Source: Microstegium vimineum (lineage: Eukaryota > Streptophyta > Magnoliopsida > Poales > Poaceae). Taken from it: a DNA stretch of 64,000 nucleotides. The translations under genes were made by a program, and so were the position numbers. Below the pieces are notes generated by a model that ran no database searches, had not been told where the DNA came from, and saw nothing but the letters and a program-made list of their open reading frames with translations. Of this stretch, positions 46,975-57,847 are shown one piece after another (positions within the stretch are counted from its first letter, which is position 1; every line of letters starts with the position of its first letter). The DNA is taken from contig CM039139.1 in NCBI GenBank assembly GCA_022036555.1, forward strand, positions 16,743,377 to 16,807,376, in the 5' to 3' direction.

Positions 46975-47535
46975 TCAGGAAACTTTCTGCGATGGATTCT
47001 TTAAGTAATCGGTAACTTCGTTTCTCCAGTCATCAATTACCCGATTCTCATCCAAAGCGCTAATCTCTTGATCCTCTCGGTATCCTGAAGCAGTTTGAGT
47101 CAGTTTATTTGCTTCTTCATTATGCCCCCTAGGGATATGATGCAAGGTTGCTACCTGGAAATTCTTCAAAAGCTCTGGGCACTCTTCATAATATTCTCTT
47201 AATATATCATTATTGCATTCATATTGGCCGAGTAATTGGTTAATTACCAACTCAGAATCTCCAAAGATCTCAACAGCAACAACCTTTATTTCAACAAGAA
47301 GCCGAAGCCCTCTAAGTAGCGCTTCATACTCGGCTTGATTGTTAGTAACATGGAATTCAATAGGGATGGCATATTTAAAAATTACCCCTCGTGGAGAAAC
47401 CAAGAAAATACCAGCACCACCACCTCTGCTACAAGATGAACCATCAAAAAACAAAGTCCAAGGTGCAATATTTATCATATTAGCAGAAGGATCACGATGA
47501 TGGGTAACAAAATCAGCAATAATTTGACCTTTCAC
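46975..47535 (-). pseudogene. Second RNase H domain (aRNH-type) of the Tat pol gene
   Basis: The open stretch contains LFFDGSSCSRGGGAG, NNQAEYEALLRGL, GDSELVINQL and PRGHNEEANKL, i.e. the D-E-D-D pattern of RNase H (Asp in FFDGS, Glu in AEYEA, Asp in GDSEL; the last acidic position reads Glu-Glu-Ala-Asn where Asp is more usual). It is an extra domain between the RT-RNase H and integrase and identifies the Tat lineage. It is bounded by stops. Confidence 0.8.
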
Positions 47536-47550
47536 TGCCTTTGCCGATTC

Positions 47551-48745
47551 TTACTTTAATTCAAATTCTGATAAAGCCAAAATCCACTTGTCAATCCTAC
47601 CATTTAGAATTGACATTAATAACATATGTTTTATTACATCAAATTCAGAAACTACCACGCATTCAACATTCAACAGGTAGTGCCAAAACTTGGTACATGA
47701 ATAATATACACACAAGCAAAGTTTCTCCACAGCCAAATACCTTGTTTCGAGATCTAGTAGTTTTCGGCTAAGATAAGCTATTACTCTTTCTTTTCCTTCA
47801 AACTCTTGCATGAGGGCCGACCCTATTGTTAGGCTGTCGACCGCCACGTACAACTTAAAAGGCTTGTCAAGCTGTGGAGGTACCAATACAGGTGGCGCCT
47901 TCATGTATTCTTTGATGTCATCAAAAGTCTTCTGTTGTACGTCACCCCATACAAATTCTTGATCTTTTTTAAGCTTCAACAGTGGAGAGAAAGGCAAAAC
48001 TCTTTCGGACAAGTTAGATATGAATCTTCTTAAAAAATTAATCTTGCCGAGCAGTGATTGCAATTCTGTGAGATTGACTGGAGGGATAACCTTGTCTATT
48101 GCTTCCATGTTTTTCTTACCGACTTCGATCCCCCCTTTATGGACTAAAAATCCTAGAAACTCACCAGCTGAGACTCCAAAGGCGCACTTGTTCGGGTTCA
48201 TCTTTAAACCATACTTCCTAGTGCACTCCAAAGTCCTCCTTAGATCAGCTAAATTCCCTTCATGATTTCTGGATTTGACCACCACATCATTAATATAGAT
48301 CTCCACAATTTTGTCGATCAACTCGTGGAAAATAAAGTTCATGTATCTCTGATAAGTTGCACCGGCATTCTTTAAACCAAAAGTCATGACAACTCACTCA
48401 AATAACCCAATATGACCAGGACATCTGAAAGTTGTCTTTGAAATATCCTCTATTGCCATAAAGATCTGGTTATAGCCAGCATTACCATCCATAAAGCTGA
48501 TGACTTCATAAACAGCCGATGCATCAACAAGTAAATCGGCAACCGGCATCGGGTAATCATCCATTGGAGTGGTTTTATTGAGATCTCTAAAGTCAATGCA
48601 GACTCTCATCTTTCCATTCTTTTTATACATTGGTACTATACTTGAAATCCACTCTGCATGCCTGCATGGCCGAATGAAATTTGCTTCTAATAATCTTTCA
48701 ACTTATTTTTTCACATCGGCCAATACCTCCTCTTTGAAAATTTTC
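47551..48745 (-). pseudogene. Reverse transcriptase and first RNase H of the Tat pol gene, inactivated
   Basis: RT motifs are clear: MRVCIDFRDLNK, FRCPGHIGLFE, VVMTFGLKNAGATYQR. A TGA at 48388-48390 interrupts between GLFE and VVMTFG, where relatives have Trp, and a further stop lies upstream near 48700. The catalytic box reads YIND at 48286-48297, where active enzymes have Y-x-D-D; the first Asp is Asn. Downstream, the first RNase H (LYVAVDSLTIGSALMQE, LETRYLAVEKL) is recognisable but eroded. Confidence 0.85.
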
Positions 48746-49025
48746 CGAGAAGGTTGTTTATAAGGACGATACCCAGGCTTGATTGGCAATCGATGCTCAA
48801 CAATAGAACGATCCAATCCGGGCATCTCTGCGTAATCCCAAGCAAAACAATCCTTGAACTATTTTAGAAGGTTTATCAATTTCAATCTATACTTTGGGTC
48901 TAAATTTGCACTAATATACATCGGCCTTGGTTTGATATCATCACCAACATTTATCTCCTCTAGCTTATCGGCCGACATGAAGCCACGTCCCAACTTTCCT
49001 TTGTTGCCATCGATCGGGTTCTTCA

Positions 49026-50669
49026 TTAAAAATTGCTTTGAGAGCCGACTGCTTGGATCGGTTGTTGATCCTTGTTGAAGACATTCACAGGACCTTCTTC
49101 CCATACTCTTCCAGAGAAACAATCGACGCCATCATATTCCCAGTAAGTAGGCTCTGCAGCAGCAACACTTACCGAATCATCAGCATGAACAACTTCAACA
49201 TCATCTCCAGTCCACTGAATAAGAACCTGATGCATGGTTGAAGGTATGCAGCAGTTAGCATGGATCCAATCTCTCCCTAAGAGCAGACTGTATGTCCCCT
49301 TGCCATCGATGACAAAGAAAGTAGTAATCAAAGTTTTTGATCCAATCATCAACTCAACATGCACAGCTCCTCGGGTGTCAGAAGGATTGCCAGCAAAATC
49401 CCTGAGTACCATGTCAGTTTTTAGCAATTCCTCATTGGTCATCCCGAGCTTCCTAAAGGTGGTATAAGGCATGATATTGATGGCAGCTCCTCCATCAACA
49501 AACATATTGGTCAGAGGTTTGTCATTGACGTACCCCTTCACATAAAGTAGCTTCAAATGTCGATGTTTGGTCGGCTTATCGAAAACCGCCCGTTCGGTTA
49601 GGACAAGTTGGGCCATCAGATCATGATACTCACTCTCATCGAAATCTGAGTACACTTCTTCTTGGGTATCCTGGTCTTCTAGAGCTAAGAACCCTGAAGG
49701 AATAAAGAAAGCCATATACGCATCAGCCGACTCGTCTTGCTTGTCAGGCTTTTCCTTAGGACGCCACACTTGTTTCTTTTCGGCAACTGTCTGTGCCAAC
49801 TCTTTGTTCCTCAAACGTTGTACCCTTCTTTTCTGGCTCTTTCTCAGCCCTGGTGAACACCATTGTCCTTTTTGCCACACGTACTCACGGATCTCTTCTT
49901 CCTCAGCGTCTTCTTCATAATAGATCCACCCTTGATCGGCAAATCTCTTGCTTTGCCGACTTTCATGGACTGGACGGCGGTTGGCCCGAGACTGTCTGTA
50001 CTCTGAATATTGATCACTGCATTCAGGGCAATTATCTTTAGTAGGCAGCTTCAAACCTCCATTCCAACAATGTTTAAAGAATGAGCATCCCCAATGAGAC
50101 TGTTCCTGCTCTCTCATGTACTCTTGCTCCCTCTGGTACATCTCTTCTTTATACCTCTGATATTCCTCCATGAACTCTTGTTCCTCGTAATACCTTCGCT
50201 TTCGATAACGTTCTTGCTCCCGTCGCCATTTGTTCAAAAGAATCTGTGTCGTGACTCTGGGCTTAGAAGGTTCCCCTCTCTCGGTTCGGCTGTTCTGGAA
50301 CCGAGCCTGTTGCCGAAATTCTTCATTTGTAATTTGCCGATCAGGGTCAACGGAACCAGTTTTCTTAGCTCTGTCTGAGGTTAACACTTTCAACTTGCCC
50401 TTGTCTTTAGAGCTTTCTATAGCAACCATGTTCATGGAGAAGGACACTGTGTTCTGTGCAAAAGGATTAGCATCAATTTTCGTCTTACCATCAAATTTCA
50501 AATGCCCTTCTTGAATAGCTTTCTGAATCCGCATTCTGAATACTCGACAATCATTGATGGAATGAGAATTGGTATTGTGGTAGCTACAAAACTTTTTATC
50601 TCTCACCCCTTCAGGGCGCAACATGGGGTGCCTTTCCGGCAACTTGATACGCCCTTCTTTGAGCAACAT
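49026..50669 (-). pseudogene. Gag C-terminus and aspartic protease region of the Tat element
   Basis: A 547-codon open stretch. The N-terminal part holds a gag zinc-knuckle-like region (CSYHNTNSHSINDCR) and a long Arg/Glu-rich section (EEQEFMEEYQRYKEEMYQREQ). The protease follows with FVDGGAAINIMPYTT as the active-site Asp-Gly loop and LLLGRDWIHAN. The protease normally cuts the gag-pol polyprotein. The frame is open but separated from RT by stops. Confidence 0.78.
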
Positions 50670-50720
50670 CTCAAACAGTTTGTCTGACTTGGAGACATCA
50701 AAGTCGTATGTACCCTTCTG

Positions 50721-51810
50721 CTACCTCAACCAGTGTTGACTGACCTGAGTTGGTTCTTTCCCCCAGACCAATTCGGTTGCGGTTATTTCATCTTCATCAT
50801 CGTACTCTGCTGCTTCCTTCAGGAAACTTTGATACATCTCATTAGCCACATCACCCTTTTGGAAACGGTTATCTCTTCTGAACCCTTGAGCCTGATTGCT
50901 CATCATGGTTAATCGTTGTGACAGCTGACCAAGGTCATCAAAGTCCATGCCGAACAGCTTCTCCCTAACATTCGGTTGCATACCTGCTATTGTCAACCCT
51001 GGCAACTGGTCATCTGACAGGTTTAAGGAGTAGCAGAGGTTTTTAGTCTCCCTGAACCTACGAAGATACTCCTAGGGTGTTTCATTGGCTCTCTGCTTCA
51101 AGCTCATAAGGTCAACTAGTTTCTTCTCACTAGTGCCTGTAAAGAAATATGAATGAAACTTCTGCTCCAATTCTGCCCAAGTATCAATGGAATTAGCCGG
51201 CAGAGACGTGAACCACGTGAAAGTCGGCCCTGCCAGAGACAACGGGAAATACCGAATCCTCCAAGCTTCATCAATGGATGCCTCTCCAAGCTGCATTAAG
51301 TATCGGCTGATGTGCTCTATGGTGCTAGTATCATCCTGACCAGAAAACTTGGTCAGATCTGTGGGAGGTTTTACTCTCGGATGGAGTGCAACTCGGTTAT
51401 ACCACTCTGAATAAGGGGACTTGTATATAAGACTGGATCTTTGGTTTTAGGCCAAACTGATTTTGCATCATATCCGCCATCATGTTCATGATAAGGTCAA
51501 TATTCAAGTTTGGAGCTCCATGTGTCTGCCCTTCAAAAGCCAAACCTGCAGAGTTCTTATACCCTGGATTCGGGAAAGAGTCAATAGCATTGTAATCGGC
51601 AAATTCCTGATATCCGTCTCCATACATATTTTTTTGCAACCTGTTCACAGCTGGAGACACCTTGAAAGCCGATTGTGGGACGTTCCCCGTTGCACCGAAC
51701 GTGAGCTGGCCATAAGCCATGGGGTTTGTTGTTTCTGGTGAGGAGTCATCCCGCCTTGGTTCATGCCAGACGTCTCGCCATCTTCAGCAATTTTTTCCTG
51801 GTGTTTCGGC
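50721..51810 (-). pseudogene. Gag capsid region of the Tat element
   Basis: Minus-strand frames at 51397-51720 (MAYGQLTFGATGN), 51072-51296 (WRIRYFPLSLAGPTFTWFTSLP, the conserved retrotransposon gag core; WAELEQKFHSYFF) and 50721-51005 (MPGLTIAGMQPNVREKLFG) belong to one capsid gene broken by stops near 51070 and 50720. The N-terminal part probably starts near 51800. Confidence 0.78.
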
Positions 51811-51970
51811 ATATTGAACAATGTCGGCCCTTACATTGGATCAATGGTTTTCTCAAAGCATTTATCGGCAGATGGACCGAAAGTACTGACCATGATTGAG
51901 CGAAAGGTGTTCAGGAAAGTTGTATGATGATTCCTCAGAGTTTCACTCATAGCTTTATAAACCATCTCAG

Positions 51971-53099
51971 ACGTGCATTGCATGAAAAAGTATGTATGGA
52001 CGAATCATAATTAACTATGAGTTAAAGCATAACCAAGCTCGGCAAATCCAACCGAGTTGGGGTCCATGATGAAGGAAGATATAAGAAAACACGATTAAAC
52101 TAATCTAAAGCCTGCGTCTGCCGCATGACACCCAACATTATCAAAGCTTAAATGTGGTTAACATGTATGGACCCGCAACACGTAACAATCTAGATCTAAA
52201 CTAATTCGACTACTATGACCATGAGATCTATTCGTATGAACAATATGATTAACTATTAAAACAAGAATAGATCTATAAGAAAAGATAAAGCCGAACCGTA
52301 TCAATCTAGATTGGGCAAAAGAGTGTTACAAATCTATAACAAATATAAAACATGCAACACGTAGTAACTTGATGAATCTATTAGATCTTGCCAAATCTAA
52401 TAGAGCCGATAACTATCTTGCTTTTGCTAAGCATATCGAGCAAGCACCTGTCGCACGGTGTGTACTCATAAACGAAACATCAGCGAAGACTTCTTGATTG
52501 TCAAGCAAAGATCCGCCGCACGATCATTGAAAACAAACAAGACTACTTGCATCAACATCTAAATCCACCGCATGATACTAGACATGATAGCAAGGTTGTC
52601 GGGACTTACGGAGGTCGACGGATCGATGATTCCTCTCGAAAAACTCGACGACACGACAAAGGACTTAAAGTTGGCACGGGGCCAGTTGTATTGTATTGGT
52701 TGTGAATAGTTTTTACAATGGTCAAGGGTTCATATTTATACCCTGGACATGACATGAGTCCTACAAGGATACGACTACAAATATTAAAGGAAAAACACGA
52801 CACTTCTAACCCTAGTCTTTCCTTCGGAGTCTTCATTTCCTTAATCGTCGCGATGTCTGTTGCCTGATTCGGCTCTCACTTGTCGTTTTTGTCGCTCCTT
52901 CAACAAAAAACCACCCCTTCTCAGAATAGTCGACCGCACGATCATTTGCCGAATCTTTGGAGATTAACCGACCACACAGACACTTGCCGAATTGCTCCGA
53001 AACTAGCCAACCGCATGGATACTTGCCGAATGCTCCGAACATCACTGCTTGCTGCCCCACCTGTCATTCTCCTAAGCGTACCAAAATCCAGTGTTAACA
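51971..53099 (-). repeat. 5' LTR of the Tat element (truncated, 1129 bp)
   Basis: It matches 39909-41037 almost perfectly. The roughly 300 bp that should continue to the left are missing, and gag-leader sequence follows abruptly at 51970 with no recognisable primer-binding site. The outer end GTGTTAACA is followed by AGTCT. Confidence 0.92.
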
Positions 53100-53494
53100 A
53101 GTCTCTTCTTCACTGTAGTCTATAAATAAATTAGGATTGAAGACCTTTGAATCGGTAATTACCAACGGTAAATTACCGGTTAAATACGGTAATCTTCGAA
53201 ATCGGTCGGAAGAGGGCAAAATCATTTCCACTTTTGTTTCCATTTATTTTTACCATTATCATTTTTGTTTTTTCGGTTACCGCTAACGTTTCCATTTAGG
53301 CTTAAAAATCAAAAAAAACTCGAAAACGATTTTCGAAAATCAGATATTATCATTTTCGTTTTCATCCCTAGCGCTTATGCTGGTCTCTAATGGGCTAAAC
53401 ATCGATATGTTTGAGAAAGATGGTTTAAACATAGATAGACTCAACTATGCTATGATAACATTAATTCCTAAAGAACCTTAAGCTAAAACTCTAA

Positions 53495-53982
53495 GAGCAG
53501 CTTCAACGTGCTTGCTAAGTCGATGCTAGCAGTGTCAAATCAATAGATACAGGGTCACCATACCATCTTTCCATCTATTAGCCTGTGAACAATATTTTAT
53601 TTGTTACAAGTCCCATCTTAGTACCCACTCTGTCCCAAAATAGATGTCATTCTTGCTTCCTAAGAAGTCAACGTTTTTAAAATACCGGTAATTATGTATT
53701 AAAATATATAAATAATCATGCTAACAAATTAGTATCATCGGAAAGATATTTAAGTCTAGTTTTTTAACAAATTTATTTGAAGATATAAATGTTGTACGTA
53801 TTTTCTACAAACTTAGTCAAAGTTGAAAAATTTGACCTGCACGTATCCCATATCGTCATTCTTTTTGGGACGGAAGGAGTATGTGCTAAGAAGTTTATAC
53901 ATTGGAGACTTTTTACTAGCAAAGCACCTCTTGACGTGTCAAATGTTTGCACCTTGGCCAAGATCATACATTGGAGCTACCC
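53495..53982. mobile_element. Tourist/Harbinger-like MITE with TAA duplication, containing a Stowaway
   Basis: Ends GAGCAGCTTCAACG and CATTGGAGCTACCC are near-inverse, flanked by TAA (53492-53494, 53983-53985). Excluding the nested Stowaway it is about 230 bp. Removing it lines up the LINE reading on both sides. Confidence 0.78.
53624..53879. mobile_element. Stowaway MITE nested in the Tourist element
   Basis: CCCACTCTGTCCCAAAATAG and the complement of TTTTTGGGACGGAAGGAG form the termini, with TA at 53622-53623 and 53880-53881. It is AT-rich inside. Confidence 0.9.
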
Positions 53983-54201
53983 TAAAGAAGGTTAGACATA
54001 TAAGTTTATTAAATTGTAGTTTCAAGATCTTTGCCAAACTTTTGAACAATAGGTTGGTCATAGTGGCTGATAGGTTGATTGTCTCTAACCAAAGTGCATT
54101 CATTAAGAGTAGATACATCCTTAAGAGTGTAGTGACTGCCATGAGATTATTTATGAGGTTCATAAGAGTAAAGACTCTAGGTCATATTCAAATTGGATTA
54201 T

Positions 54202-54259
54202 GAAAAAATTATGATCGTGTTAATTGGTCTGAAAAAATTATGATCGTGTTAATTGGTCT
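54202..54259. repeat. Perfect 29-bp tandem duplication in the LINE relic
   Basis: The unit GAAAAAATTATGATC...TTGGTCT occurs at 54202-54230 and 54231-54259 without a mismatch, which suggests a recent slippage event. Confidence 0.95.
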
Positions 54260-54989
54260 TTGTTAGAAGATATGCTACAATCCATAGGGTTTGAAACCTA
54301 ATGAATAAATTTAATTAAAATAGTGGTTCAAGGAGGGCTCATTTTTGTGAGTATTAATAATGAACCGATCGCCCTCGTCTCTCCATCAAACTCCGCCGTC
54401 TCCTCCACCTCAGTCGGCCTCCTCTAGCATCTACGTACAACTACCAGCGCCTCTTCCTCCACCCTCGTCCATACACCACACACGTCCATGCTACGCCACG
54501 CCACCGGGATTCAGTTGGAAGCGATAGAGCACGTTTGATCGCCGCCCCGGGGCGGTATATTCCATCGCTGCTCGGTTGGCCATCATCTTTTCCAAATATA
54601 AAAAAACAAAGCCCCGCCTGGCTCTGTCGTCCACTCTCCTCTCGAGAAAATGGGAATTCTGCCCCTACCGGGAGTGGGTTTCGCTAGAATGCCCTTAAGT
54701 TTGTGGGCTTCGCCAAAATGCCTTTGTCAAAGTTGTCCTTCATGTTATTTTGTCATTTCTGGTTTTCATGTAAATTTGTAAATTCCTAAGCCCAATCTTT
54801 TGACATGGTGAGACTGTTTTGCCCCTGCCTTTTTCTATCTTATATTCCTAAGCCCAATCTTCCTTCATGTGCTCTGTCGTTGCCCCCACGAGCCGCGCCA
54901 CCACAAGGTGCGCCAGCAGACGCCGTCCCGACTAGTCACGCCTCCCCAGGCGCGCCGCCGGCTGGAGCCGTGCCCTCCGCGAGCTAGGC

Positions 54990-56638
54990 TGGTGAGGTGT
55001 TCTTCAAGTGCGTCAACTACGAGGAACGTGTATGTTTGGGTTCTCTTTTTTTTTTTTGTATATGGGTGCCACATTGTTTGTATTAATTGGTTTGATAATG
55101 ATTTTTTTTGTTGTTGCAGGGGAAATTTAAATGTTTGCCATCCTTATCAAAGTCACTCCTCGAGATGCTAATTTTATTTTGGCAAATACAAATTTGCCAC
55201 CTAAACAGTAGACGGTGCTATATATTTGCCACTTTAGACCACGTGGCAAGCCAACTCACCCCGCCAGCATGTATAGGCAGTGAGAAATGACTCTTGTGCC
55301 CCTGCCTGATCTCTTTCAGCCTATCTCCTCCCTCTTGCTGTCTCACTTCCATGCGGGCCCCACTTGTCATCATCTAGCTCCGGCCCACCCCATGGAGCTC
55401 GCGCTGCGCATGGTGCAGAGCACCGGCGTCACCAAGTCGAGGCAGGGGCTGTAGGAGACCGGTGCGCAGATGGGGCACCTAGCTGTTGCGCACCGCGCTC
55501 GAGGACGCCCGCCTGCTTCACGTCAAGCACGGGCGAGTGCGTTGCCCTGAACCGCGTCCTCGCCGCACATCGCCTGCTCCGCGATGCCGATTCCGGACTG
55601 GAGCTCACCATTCAATCTCAGGTCCAAACAAACGCCGGGACGGCGAGCACGGCGACGGTCACGCCCACGAGGTAGCTCGCGCCATCAGCCGGGCCCGTCC
55701 CCACAGCAGCGCTGCCGCCATACTGGGCGCTCGCGACGTCGAGGTGCGCAGAGACGCAGCAAGCAACAGGACGACATCCAGTTTGCCACTACCGTTCGTG
55801 ACAGAAGATGCATCCAATGTTACAGCTTACGAACACCATGACACCAGCAGGTTTGTCTCCTCTCGCTACATATCCCAGCGTCCTGCTTCCTGGTTGCTCA
55901 TGAGTGTCCAGACTCTGAGTTTCAAGTAGTCTCGAGGCCATCAGGATGGACCGATCGACCGTCTGCTTCCAAGGTGCTCGCCGCCGTCCTGTTGCTTGCA
56001 GCCTGCGTCGCTGCGGACCTCGACGTCGCGAGCGTCCAGTATGGCGGCAGCGCCACTGTGGGGACGCCATGGATGGAAGGTGCGAGCGGGAGGTAGATGA
56101 TGACAAGTGGGGTCCATATGGAAGTGAGACAGCAAGAGGGAGGAGATGGGTTGAAAGAGATCAGGCAAGGGGCACAAGAGTCATTTCCCACGGCCTGTAC
56201 ATGCTGGCGGGCTGAGTTGGCTTGCCACATGGTCCAAAGTGGCAAATATATAGCACCGTCTACTGTTCATGTGGCAAATTTGTATTTGCCAAAATAAAGT
56301 TGGCATCTGAAGGAGTGCCTTTCATAAGGATGACAAATATATAAATTTCCCTGTTGCAGGGTGTCAAGCATTGTGGCTGCTTCAGGTGGATCGACAAGTA
56401 CAAGATAGACCTTGCTAACATTGAACGCAAAGCCAAGACAAAGATGACAATGGAAGCAAATAGCTCTAAAATGAGTGGATTTCCATCTGACATGAACCAG
56501 AATCCTGAAACATTTGATGGCCGCAAGCTGGACAAGCTCATTAGATTGGGGATTAGATTGGTTGAGCTGCTAGTTGTTATATGTATTATTGGTCTTGTAG
56601 TCATTAGTGCATCTTGCCGAATGAATCTGCCTCTGTAA
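54990..56638 (+). pseudogene. GRF-type zinc-finger, single-TM protein gene carried by the MULE
   Basis: Exon 54991-55029 (GEVFFKCVNYEER, donor GTATGT) joins exon 56360-56638 (GVKHCGCFRWIDKYK ... stop TAA) in phase. Together they give the Cys/His pattern of a GRF zinc finger, a family common in MULEs and in host nucleic-acid proteins. A charged linker and a hydrophobic segment (IRLVELLVVICIIGLVVISA) form the C-terminus, giving a probable tail anchor. An in-frame TAG lies just upstream of GEVFF at about 54985, so the N-terminus is broken or begins in a different exon. The second MULE occupies its intron. Confidence 0.7.
55121..56351. mobile_element. Second MULE nested in the intron of the GRF gene
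   Basis: About 220-250 bp at each end are inverted copies (55121-55375 and 56096-56351), with shared blocks such as ATTTTGGCAAATACAAATTTG, GGTGCTATATATTTGCC and CCCACTTGTCATCAT. TGTTGCAGG lies just outside both ends (55112-55120, 56352-56360, with one G/C base ambiguous at the join), giving the 9-10 bp duplication of a MULE. The interior (55376-56095) is GC-rich and mostly palindromic in parts (CGACGTCGAG...), possibly captured sequence. No clear protein. Confidence 0.82.
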
Positions 56639-57586
56639 TGTAATTATTGTGGTCATGTACTGATTATTTTTCATGAAATGAAATTAATGTTTGAACAAAG
56701 TGATCTGTTTTATGAAAAATTCAACAAAGTAATATGACAAACTTGCTTCTCACATAGGAATTAAACTAGAGTACTGACCAAATTGGTTCATACATTGAAA
56801 TTAAAACAAAGTACTTCGCATACAGAGGAGTTATACTAGAGTTCTTCAAATGCCAGATAGCTCATACACAGGCCTTAAAACAGAGTACTTCACATAGACA
56901 TTACAATAGAGTTTTTCAAATTTTAGTAATTGATATCTCAGTTGGTCTTCAGCTTCTTTGGAACCAGCTTCTTCGCTATTCCCTACTTCGGTGAATTTGT
57001 AGCCTTCTTCCTTGGTTTTGGTAAAGTTGTAGCATGCTTGTTTGCCGCTAAATGATTTAGCAATGTACTTGGATAGCCGCACCTCTAGTGTCAACATCAG
57101 GGACTGAACTACCATTGTTTGTGGTAGCCTGATCGTCATTTGAAGCAGCATCAGCAGCAGCCTGGTCATAATCAGGCTCGGTTCTCAGGCCCAAAAGTGA
57201 ATGTTGCACAAATCAATCATTAATATGCGCACCTTGAATCCTCACCTTAGTTCTGGGGAGGATGTTGCTGCGGCTGATGCTTCGGAGGCGGGCGACACAT
57301 CCTACACAGCAGCCGCCTTTGTTTGGGAGCGACGCGACCTTGCTGCTATCTGGTGGCGCGAGCAGGCAGCTGCGGGCTTGGCCAGGTGCGACTGTAGGAA
57401 GGAGATGCAGAGAGGGGGCAGCGCACCTGCAGCCAGTGGGTGGCGGCGGTGGCCGGCGTCGGGCTCCCGCCCGAGCACCAGACAGAGAGGGAAGGGGAGA
57501 GAAGCCAGAAAATGCTGTCACCGTGAGAATCTCCCGTGAGAAGAGGGAGAGCACGACGATAAGATGAGAAAGAGACAGGGGCAAAA
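56639..57586. other. 3' part of the MULE interior, no confident gene
   Basis: 56640-57170 is AT-rich with repeats of AGAGTACTTC / ATACA. 57210-57585 is GC-rich and has overlapping frames on both strands. The minus-strand frame at 57213-57584 begins with a hydrophobic stretch. I cannot assign any of these to a family. They may be captured gene pieces. Confidence 0.4.
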
Positions 57587-57747
57587 CGGTCTCACCATGT
57601 CAAAAGATGGGCTTAGGAATTTACAAATTTATAAGAAAACGAGAAATGACAAAATAGCGTGAAGCACAGCTTTGATAGAGGCATTTTGGCGAAGCCAAGG
57701 CATTCTACCGAAACCCACTTCCCATTTTCTCCTCTCATCCGTCCAAA

Positions 57748-57847
57748 NNNNNNNNNNNNNNNNNNNNNNNNNNNNNNNNNNNNNNNNNNNNNNNNNNNNN
57801 NNNNNNNNNNNNNNNNNNNNNNNNNNNNNNNNNNNNNNNNNNNNNNN
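57748..57847. other. Assembly gap (100 N)
   Basis: Exactly 100 N, 18 bp beyond the MULE right end. Reading frames drawn across it are meaningless. Confidence 1.

Larger units (their letters stand above)
39609..53099 (-). mobile_element. Ty3/gypsy retrotransposon of the Tat type with two antisense extra genes
   Basis: Near-identical LTRs lie at 39609-41037 and 51971-53099, with TGTTGACAC / GTGTTAACA ends and a perfect 5-bp duplication AGTCT (39604-39608, 53100-53104). Minus-strand order from the right is gag, protease, reverse transcriptase with RNase H, a second RNase H, and integrase. Two RNase H domains are the mark of the Tat lineage. Between integrase and the 3' LTR (left) are two plus-strand, intron-containing genes (41189-44188 and 44619-45495). 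The right (5') LTR lacks about 300 bp at its inner end, so the primer-binding site is deleted. With several stops in pol, the copy is inactive. Confidence 0.92.
39151..53370. mobile_element. hAT-type MITE, split by a Ty3/gypsy retrotransposon
   Basis: TAGGGATGAAAACGA begins at 39151 and its reverse complement ends at 53370, with the 8-bp duplications GCACTTAT (39143-39150) and GCGCTTAT (53371-53378) outside, differing at one base. The hAT material itself is only 39151-39608 and about 53105-53370 (about 0.7 kb) and encodes nothing. The middle is the later retrotransposon. It inserted into a LINE relic. Confidence 0.88.
53379..54365 (+). pseudogene. LINE reverse-transcriptase region, part 2
   Basis: It continues the LINE relic from 39150: ITLIPKEP near 53455-53485, then after the Tourist insertion HISLLNCSFKIFAKLLNNRL, NQSAFIKSRYIL and a VVQGGS block near 54325. 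It has several stops and a 29-bp tandem duplication at 54202-54259. It ends abruptly near 54365. Confidence 0.78.
54646..57729 (+). mobile_element. Mutator-like element (MULE) with long TIRs carrying a GRF zinc-finger gene
   Basis: 54646-54825 and 57587-57729 are inverted copies over roughly 150-170 bp, with small indels. They share GGGTTTCG.TAGAATGCC, TTCGCCAAAATGCCT, TTGTAAATTCCTAAGCCCA and TTTTGACATGGTGAGAC. Flanking TCCTCTCGA and TCCTCTCAT are a likely, imperfect 9-bp target duplication. Inside are a GRF-type zinc-finger gene (plus strand), a nested second MULE and no transposase, so it is non-autonomous. The right end lies 18 bp from an assembly gap. Confidence 0.82.

Noticed and set aside
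55364..56245. GC-rich frames of 60-147 codons inside the nested MULE
   Set aside because: Both strands are open because the region is GC-rich and partly palindromic. No domain could be named.
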